Shown here: positions 5,719-10,009 of the stretch, one piece after another
How the letters are laid out: the number at the start of each line of letters is the position of its first letter
Position numbering within the stretch: position 1 is the first letter of the stretch
NCBI GenBank assembly: GCA_964590255.1
Contig: CAZPYA010000141.1
Coordinates: forward strand, 1 to 10,009
DNA from: JAKIYB01 sp964590255
GTDB lineage: Bacteria > Armatimonadota > Hebobacteria > CAIYQO01
Direction: 5' to 3'
DNA: 10,009 bases
Translations under genes and position numbers: made by a program
The notes under the pieces: generated by a model
Told to the model about the DNA's origin: nothing
The model's database searches: none
Seen by the model: only the letters and a program-made list of their open reading frames with translations

Positions 5719-7238
5719 ATGCGTTGTATTGTTATCCTGGCGTTGTGCTGCGCCTGTCTCTCCAGCGCGGTGGCCGATGTGCGGCTGCCCGCGGTCTTCA
5801 GTGACGGCATGGTGCTGCAGCGCAACGCCGACGTGCCGGTGTGGGGTTGGGCGGAGCCCGGCGAGGCGGTGACGATCAGTCTCGACCAGCAGAAAGCCAC
5901 CGCGACCGCCGATAATACCGGTGCGTGGAAGGCGAAGCTGAAGCCGATGAAGGAAGGTGGTCCGTTTGAGATGACGGTGGCCGGGAAGAACGCCCTCACC
6001 GTGAAAGACATCCTCATTGGCGAGGTATGGGTGTGCTCGGGCCAGTCGAATATGGAGTGGGTGGTGAACGGCACGCGCAACGCGCAACAGGAAATCCCCG
6101 CGGCCACTTTCCCGCAGATCCGCATGTTCACCGTGGTGAAAGGCATTGCCGACGCCCCGCGCATCGACTGCCTTGGTCGCTGGGCGGTCTGCTCGCCGCA
6201 GACGGTGGGCGGTTTTTCCGCGGTAGGCTACTTCTTCGCGCGGGAGCTGCACCAGTCGCTGAACATCCCCATCGGCATGATCCACACCTCGTGGGGCGGC
6301 ATCTGGCGGAAGCCTGGAGCAACCGCGCGTCGTTGGCCGCCGATCCGGATTTAAAAGGGATTGTCGACAACGCCGATGCCACCGCCGCGAACCACAGCCG
6401 CCTCATGTATGAGGTCTACAACGCCGCGCTGAAGAGCTGGCTGGCCGATGCCGACAAGGCGAAAGCCGAGGGTAAGCCGATCCCGCCGATGCCGATGTTC
6501 GCGGCTGCCGACCCGCGCTTCAGCCAGAACTACCCCTTCTCCCTGTATAACGCCATGCTCGCGCCGGTGATACCCTACCGCATCGCCGGGGCCATCTGGT
6601 ACCAGGGTGAATCAAACGCCGGGCGCGCGGCGCAATACCGCAAGCTCTTCCCGGCGATGATCACCGGCTGGCGGCAAGCGTGGGGCCAGGGCGACTTCCC
6701 GTTCTACTTCGTGCAGTTGGCGAACTACATGGGCGTGCAGACGGACCCCAACGAATGGGCCGGCTGGCCGGAGCTGCGCGAGGCGCAGACGATGACGCTG
6801 GCGCTGCCGAACACGGGCATGGCAACGATCATCGACATCGGCGAGGAGCGAGACATCCACCCGCGCAACAAGCAGGACGTGGGAAAACGCCTGGCGCTGA
6901 ACGCGCTGGCGAAGACCTACGGCAAGGATATCGTCTATTCCGGTCCGACCTTCGCGAGCATGACGGTGGAAGGGGACGAAGCCCACATCAAATATGCCAA
7001 CATGGGCGGCGGATTGGAGGTGCGCGGCGACAAACTGAAAGGCTTCGTGATCTGCGGCGAAGATAAAAAATTCTACTTCGCCGATGCCGTCGTTGATGGC
7101 GAGACCGTGGTGGTGAGCAGCCCGCAGGTGGCGAAGCCGGTGGCCGTGCGCTACGCCTTCGCCAACAACCCGGTGTGTAACCTATATAACAAGGCCGGAC
7201 TGCCGGCAGTGCCATTCCGCACGGATGCGCCGAAATAG
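5719..7238 (+). pseudogene. sialate O-acetylesterase-family protein, copy 1, interrupted by a one-base frameshift
   Basis: Two frames together encode a secreted SGNH-type esterase of about 506 residues, the family's usual size. Frame one (from the ATG at 5719) has a signal peptide (about residues 1-19, cut near AVA-DVRLP), the beta-rich N-terminal domain and the nucleophile Ser110 in VCSGQSNMEW. It runs through IHTSWGG to residue 194 and then goes out of frame, ending at a TAA at 6352. Homology resumes at 6303 in the next frame with LAEAWSNRASL, and continues with IWYQGESNA and the catalytic histidine in DIHPRNKQDVGKRLAL to a TAG at 7236. One base is missing between 6301 and 6303. This is either a real disabling mutation or an assembly error, since both halves keep conserved motifs. 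The family removes acetyl groups from sialic acids or other acetylated sugars. A GGGGG site precedes the start by six bases; the ceramidase-like gene ends 29 bases upstream. Confidence 0.85.
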
Positions 7239-7241
7239 GAG
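7237..7241 (+). promoter_or_regulatory. ribosome-binding site of acetylesterase copy 2
   Basis: AGGAG overlapping the stop codon of copy 1 (7236-7238) and six bases before the ATG at 7248. The overlap suggests translational coupling of the tandem copies. Confidence 0.6.
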
Positions 7242-7247
7242 TATCCC

Positions 7248-7539
7248 ATGCATAAACACGGCATCCTGCTCGGCATGTTGCTCCTAGCGGGCCTGGCCAT
7301 GGCCGACGTCCGTCTCCCTGCCATGTTCAGTAATGGGATGGTTCTGCAGCGGGGGATGGCGGTGCCGGTGTGGGGCTGGGCGGCGCCGGGTGAAGCCATC
7401 ACGGTCACCTGTGCGGGGCAGACCCACCGCACCATCACGGACGCCCGGGGGGAATGGACGGTGACGCTGACCGCCATGCCGGCGGGCGGCCCCTTCGACC
7501 TGACAGTCGACGGCACAGGGCGGCAGGTGGCCAAAGATC
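7248..7539 (+). CDS. sialate O-acetylesterase-family protein, copy 2 (N-terminal 97 residues only, cut by assembly gap)
   Basis: The first 97 residues of a second paralog. A signal peptide (hydrophobic stretch ILLGMLLLAGLAMA, cut near AMA-DVRLP) is followed by the family's N-terminal beta domain: VRLPAMFSNGMVLQRG and PVWGWAAPGEAITV, ending in GRQVAKD just before the Ns. In copy 1 the matching VKD is followed by ILIGEVWVCSGQSNM, so the visible part stops about a dozen residues before the nucleophile. Roughly 400 residues are missing. The coding continues unbroken to the gap, so there is no sign that the gene itself is truncated. It starts nine bases after copy 1. The sequence beyond the gap is not its continuation (see copy 3). 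Its beta domain is more divergent from copies 1 and 3 than those are from each other. Confidence 0.85.
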
Positions 7540-7549
7540 NNNNNNNNNN
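7540..7549. other. assembly gap (ten Ns) that does not join one continuous gene
   Basis: Ten Ns. The protein left of the gap stops at the VAKD position of the N-terminal domain. The protein right of it restarts at GEAVTVSLNGQ, which corresponds to residue 48 of the same domain, so about 50 residues of alignment are covered twice. The gap must therefore hide much more than ten bases, or join two paralogs wrongly. A placeholder length is likely. Confidence 0.9.
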
Positions 7550-8941
7550 GGTGAAGCGGTGACGGTGTCGCTGAACGGGCAGACGGCGACGGCGACAGCC
7601 GACGCGGCCGGCGCGTGGACGCTGAAGCTGAAGCCGATGCCAGAAGGCGGCCCATATGAACTGGCGGTGGCCGGGAAGAACACGCTGGCTGTAAAGGACG
7701 TGCTGATCGGCGACGTGTGGGTATGCTCGGGCCAGTCGAACATGGAGATGGCGCTCTACGGCGCGACCGGCGGCATGCAGGAATGCCAGACGGCGAATTT
7801 CCCGAACATGCGCATCTTCACCATGACCCGTCGCGGCGACATTACCCCACAGGCGGAATGCACCGGCAAATGGCTGGCGCTGAACGCCTACCAGAACAAC
7901 GTCTATTGCTACGCCACGGCCTACTTCTTCGGCAAGGCGATTCACCAGGAACTGGGCGTGCCCATCGGTCTGGTGCAGGTGGCGTGGAGCGGCTCGGTGG
8001 CGGAGGGCTGGACCAGCCGACAGGTGCTGGAAGCGGACCCCGAACTGGCACCGTTGATGAAGAAGACGGACCTGATTTTCGATACCTTCAGCAAAGATTA
8101 CCTCGTGAAATACGCCCCGGCGATCCGCGATTGGATGGCGGCCGCGGAGCAGGCGAAGGCGGCGGACAAGCCGCTGCCGCTGCCCCCGACGCGCGACCTG
8201 CCGCAGGACCCGCGGCTGCGCGGCGAGGCCGCCTACATGGCGACGCTGATGTATAACGGCGAGATCGCCCCGCTGGCGCCGTTCGGCATCAAGGGGGTCA
8301 TCTGGTACCAGGGCGAGCACAACGCCGACCGCGCAATGCAATACAAAAAGCTCTTCCCGGCGATGATTCGCTGCTGGCGCGACACCTGGGGACAGGGGAA
8401 TTTCCCCTTCCTCTTCGTGCAACTGCCGAATTACTACGCCCGTGCCACCAAGCCGGAGGACGGCGGCTGGGCGCTGATGCGCGAGTGCCAGCAGGCCGCG
8501 CTGGCGCTGCCGAACACCGGTATGGCGGTCACCATCGATATCGGTGAAGCCGCGAGCATCCACCCGTTGAACAAGGCCGACGTGGGCAAGCGCCTGGCGC
8601 TGACGGCGCTGGCCACCGTCTATGGCAAGCCCATCGCATACCAGGGACCAACCTACGCGGGCATGTCCGTCGAAGGCGAGAAGGCGCGCATCAAATACAC
8701 CCACCTCGGCGGCGGGCTGGTGGCGAAGGGCGGTCCGCTGAAGGGTTTCAGCATCTGCGGCGAGGACAAGGTGTTCGTCTGGGCGGATGCCGCCATCGAC
8801 GGAGAGACCGTCGTCGTCAGCAGCCCGCAGGTGGCGAAGCCGATCGCCGTGCGCTATGCCTGGGCGAATAATCCGGAGTGTAATCTCTACAACAACGCGG
8901 ATTTGCCGGCGGCGCCGTTCCGCACGGATGCGCCGAAATAG
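7550..8941 (+). CDS. sialate O-acetylesterase-family protein, copy 3 (5' end lost in assembly gap)
   Basis: 463 residues are visible. By comparison with copy 1 about 47 are missing from the front, including the signal peptide, so the full protein would be about 510 residues and secreted. The frame is open throughout. It has the nucleophile serine in VCSGQSNMEM (codon 7736-7738), VAWSGSVAEGWTSR where copy 1 is frameshifted, GVIWYQGEHNA, and the catalytic histidine in ASIHPLNKADVGKRLAL. Copy 1 has Asp before Ile-His where this copy has Ser. The protein ends in FRTDAPK, exactly as copy 1 does. The family deacetylates sialic acids and other O-acetylated sugars, or plant polysaccharides; the substrate here is not readable. 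It ends one base before the stop codon of the convergent pdxT gene. It appears functional if the missing front is intact. Confidence 0.88.
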   Translation, partial: GEAVTVSLNGQTATATADAAGAWTLKLKPMPEGGPYELAVAGKNTLAVKDVLIGDVWVCSGQSNMEMALYGATGGMQECQTANFPNMRIFTMTRRGDITPQAECTGKWLALNAYQNNVYCYATAYFFGKAIHQELGVPIGLVQVAWSGSVAEGWTSRQVLEADPELAPLMKKTDLIFDTFSKDYLVKYAPAIRDWMAAAEQAKAADKPLPLPPTRDLPQDPRLRGEAAYMATLMYNGEIAPLAPFGIKGVIWYQGEHNADRAMQYKKLFPAMIRCWRDTWGQGNFPFLFVQLPNYYARATKPEDGGWALMRECQQAALALPNTGMAVTIDIGEAASIHPLNKADVGKRLALTALATVYGKPIAYQGPTYAGMSVEGEKARIKYTHLGGGLVAKGGPLKGFSICGEDKVFVWADAAIDGETVVVSSPQVAKPIAVRYAWANNPECNLYNNADLPAAPFRTDAPK

Positions 8942-8942
8942 A

Positions 8943-9533
8943 TTACCGGCGCTGCTTCGCTTCCTCCACCATGTCGAGGAAGAGCTTGTGCACGCGCACG
9001 TCGGGAGTCAACTCCGGATGGAAGGCGGCGGCGAGAAGGTTGCCCTCGCGCACCATCACCGGATGGCCGTCGACTTCGGCGAGTACTTCCACGCCGGGAT
9101 AGATGTGCGTGACGAAGGGGGCGCGGATGAAGACGGCGCGCACGGGGCCGCCGTCAATACCCGCCACCGGCAGGTCTTCCTCAAAACTGTCCACCTGGCG
9201 GCCGAAGGCGTTGCGACGCACGGCGATGTCCAGCACGCCGATGCGCGGTTGCTCGCTGGCCTCGATTTCCTTCGCCAGCAGGATCATCCCCGTGCAGGTG
9301 CCGAAGATCGGCTTGCCCTCGTCCGGCATATTCCGCACCTGCGCCATCAGGCCGAAGCGGTCGAGCAGTTTGCCGATGGTCGTGCTCTCGCCGCCGGGGA
9401 TGATGAGCCCGTCCACCCGGGCGATCTCCTCCGCCGTCTTTACCGGCACCGCCGTCCCACCCGCCGCCTCAATCGCCGCGATATGCTCCCGCACGTCACC
9501 CTGCAGCGCCAATACCCCGATTACCACAGCCAT
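8943..9533 (-). CDS. pdxT: pyridoxal 5'-phosphate synthase glutaminase subunit PdxT
   Basis: A 196-residue class I-type glutaminase, the standard PdxT length. It releases ammonia from glutamine and passes it to PdxS, which builds PLP from ribose 5-phosphate and glyceraldehyde 3-phosphate, in a 12+12 cytoplasmic complex. Diagnostic blocks are IGVLALQGDVREH (5-17), LIIPGGESTTIGKLL (43-57), the nucleophile Cys80 in FGTCTGMILLA, and the His172-Glu174 pair in AAFHPELTPD, completing the Cys-His-Glu triad. SFEEDLPV (116-123) and VRAVFIRAP (131-139) are also typical. The start at 9533 gives the canonical N-terminus; upstream is a modest GGGAG. The frame opens further to 9593, but that adds a non-conserved tail. 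pdxS is not in the window, although the two are usually adjacent. It converges on acetylesterase copy 3 with one base between stops. Confidence 0.97.
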   Translation of the reverse strand: MAVVIGVLALQGDVREHIAAIEAAGGTAVPVKTAEEIARVDGLIIPGGESTTIGKLLDRFGLMAQVRNMPDEGKPIFGTCTGMILLAKEIEASEQPRIGVLDIAVRRNAFGRQVDSFEEDLPVAGIDGGPVRAVFIRAPFVTHIYPGVEVLAEVDGHPVMVREGNLLAAAFHPELTPDVRVHKLFLDMVEEAKQRR

Positions 9534-9618
9534 TCGCCTGGACTCCCGTCTGTATTTCCCTCGCACTTGTTGTTCCCCAGCGGTAGGTCTCATTCCTTCT
9601 CGACGTCATCGCCAACCC

Positions 9619-9639
9619 GCCCGGCCATAATAGCCGGGC
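9619..9639. other. perfect 7-bp hairpin upstream of pdxT
   Basis: GCCCGGC (9619-9625) and GCCGGGC (9633-9639) are perfect inverted repeats around a seven-base A/T-rich loop (CATAATA). It lies about 86 bases upstream of the pdxT start. There is no T-run after it on either strand, so a simple terminator is unlikely. It could be a regulator-binding palindrome or a leader structure. Confidence 0.4.
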
Positions 9640-9650
9640 TACTGAGCGAC

Positions 9651-9869
9651 TCCCCCTAAAAGGGCATATGCGTCATGGGGTGGCAAGCGCTTTCCTGCTC
9701 ATCGGCCCCCACCCCTGGCCCCTCGCGGATACCGGGGGCCGGTTTGGCATGGCGTGTTGTGTCTCCCTTCCCTTGCGCAGCGCAGCGGAGCGGGGGAAGG
9801 GGCGGGGATGGGGGCCGATCCATGAAACAGGGTTTGCTCTACCATGACGCATATGCCCCGAAGGGGACT
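9651..9869. repeat. imperfect inverted-repeat element, about 220 bp (MITE-like or dispersed intergenic repeat)
   Basis: Two arms face each other. A 17-base perfect inverted match (gggcatatgcgtcatgg at 9662-9678, complement at 9842-9858) contains the palindrome GCATATGC. A second perfect 11-base match follows further in (atcggccccca at 9701-9711, complement at 9809-9819). The arms stay partly alike between and just outside these blocks. The middle holds a third stem (cccttccc at 9765-9772 with gggaaggg at 9794-9801). No transposase frame is inside. The nested symmetry suggests a non-autonomous mobile repeat or a strongly folding intergenic element. No clear target-site duplication was found. 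Confidence 0.6.
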
Positions 9870-10009
9870 GCTCCGCTCGTTGCCGACCTATTCGCCTACG
9901 CCCCGATATGCTTTTTGACGAATGATTGCCGCTTCACCCACCGCGGCAGTCGCTCACACGAGATCACTCCCCTCTCCTGCTAGGCTCATCGTGACCCACA
10001 AAGTGCGGT
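9870..10009. other. intergenic stretch without a recognised gene; contains one hairpin
   Basis: No coding frame here has recognisable family features. A nine-base stem with one wobble, GATTGCCGC (9924-9932) with GCGGCAGTC (9943-9951), encloses a ten-base loop. It is not followed by a T-run on either strand. Together with the element at 9651-9869 and the hairpin at 9619-9639, this makes 9534-10009 a non-coding segment as far as I can see. Confidence 0.45.

Noticed and set aside
7248..8941. A single acetylesterase gene spanning the N gap
   Set aside because: The domain region around PGEA-V/I-TV occurs on both sides of the gap and the frames do not match, so the two sides belong to different copies.
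8787..9659. 290-codon plus-strand frame over pdxT
   Set aside because: It is a shadow of the pdxT coding sequence and of the end of acetylesterase copy 3, both well identified in other frames.
9675..9983. 102-codon plus-strand open frame at the right end
   Set aside because: It runs through the inverted-repeat element, has no ribosome-binding site and shows no domain features.
1..10009. CRISPR arrays, tRNA/rRNA genes, transposases, defence or toxin-antitoxin systems
   Set aside because: No regularly spaced direct repeats, no tRNA or rRNA landmarks, and no motifs of such proteins were found in any plausible coding frame.

Overview
The window is a GC-rich (roughly 60-65% by eye), densely coded bacterial sequence with Shine-Dalgarno sites before most genes. 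It has one run of ten Ns, so it comes from a draft or metagenome-derived assembly. The gene mix is a StsC-like DegT-family aminotransferase, an atypical SDR, a ceramidase-like hydrolase and tandem secreted sialate O-acetylesterase-family proteins. Together with GC-rich intergenic repeats, this resembles glycan-processing bacteria such as Armatimonadota or the Planctomycetota-Verrucomicrobiota group. That placement is a guess from gene content, and nothing here fixes the phylum.

Layout. Positions 1-1892 are on the minus strand: the first codons of a probable FAD/NAD-binding oxidoreductase running off the left edge (1-29) with a possible promoter (100-129), a 31-codon remnant resembling the C-terminus of an alkaline-phosphatase-superfamily protein (155-250), an esterase (251-976) and an AraC-type regulator (1026-1892). 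A divergent promoter region (1893-1996) separates these from a plus-strand run: PLP-dependent aminotransferase (1997-3253), NAD-dependent epimerase/dehydratase (3322-4314), ceramidase-family hydrolase without the catalytic serine motif (4334-5689), and an array of sialate O-acetylesterase paralogs (5719-8941). The first paralog carries a one-base frameshift. The second is cut by the N gap. The third resumes after the gap without its N-terminus. pdxT (8943-9533, minus) converges on the array with one base between stop codons. The last 476 bases hold no convincing gene but contain a hairpin and a roughly 220-bp imperfect inverted-repeat element.

How it may work together (inference): the aminotransferase, SDR and ceramidase-like protein are closely spaced and probably co-transcribed. 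They look like a cytoplasmic module acting on an amino-sugar or aminocyclitol-like compound. The downstream acetylesterase-family proteins carry signal peptides and would strip acyl groups from glycans outside the cytoplasm. The AraC regulator is divergent and could sense a related sugar. PdxT belongs to PLP biosynthesis, and PLP is the cofactor of the aminotransferase, but its partner PdxS is not in the window and the adjacency may be accidental. I recognise no defence system, CRISPR array, RNA gene or transposase.
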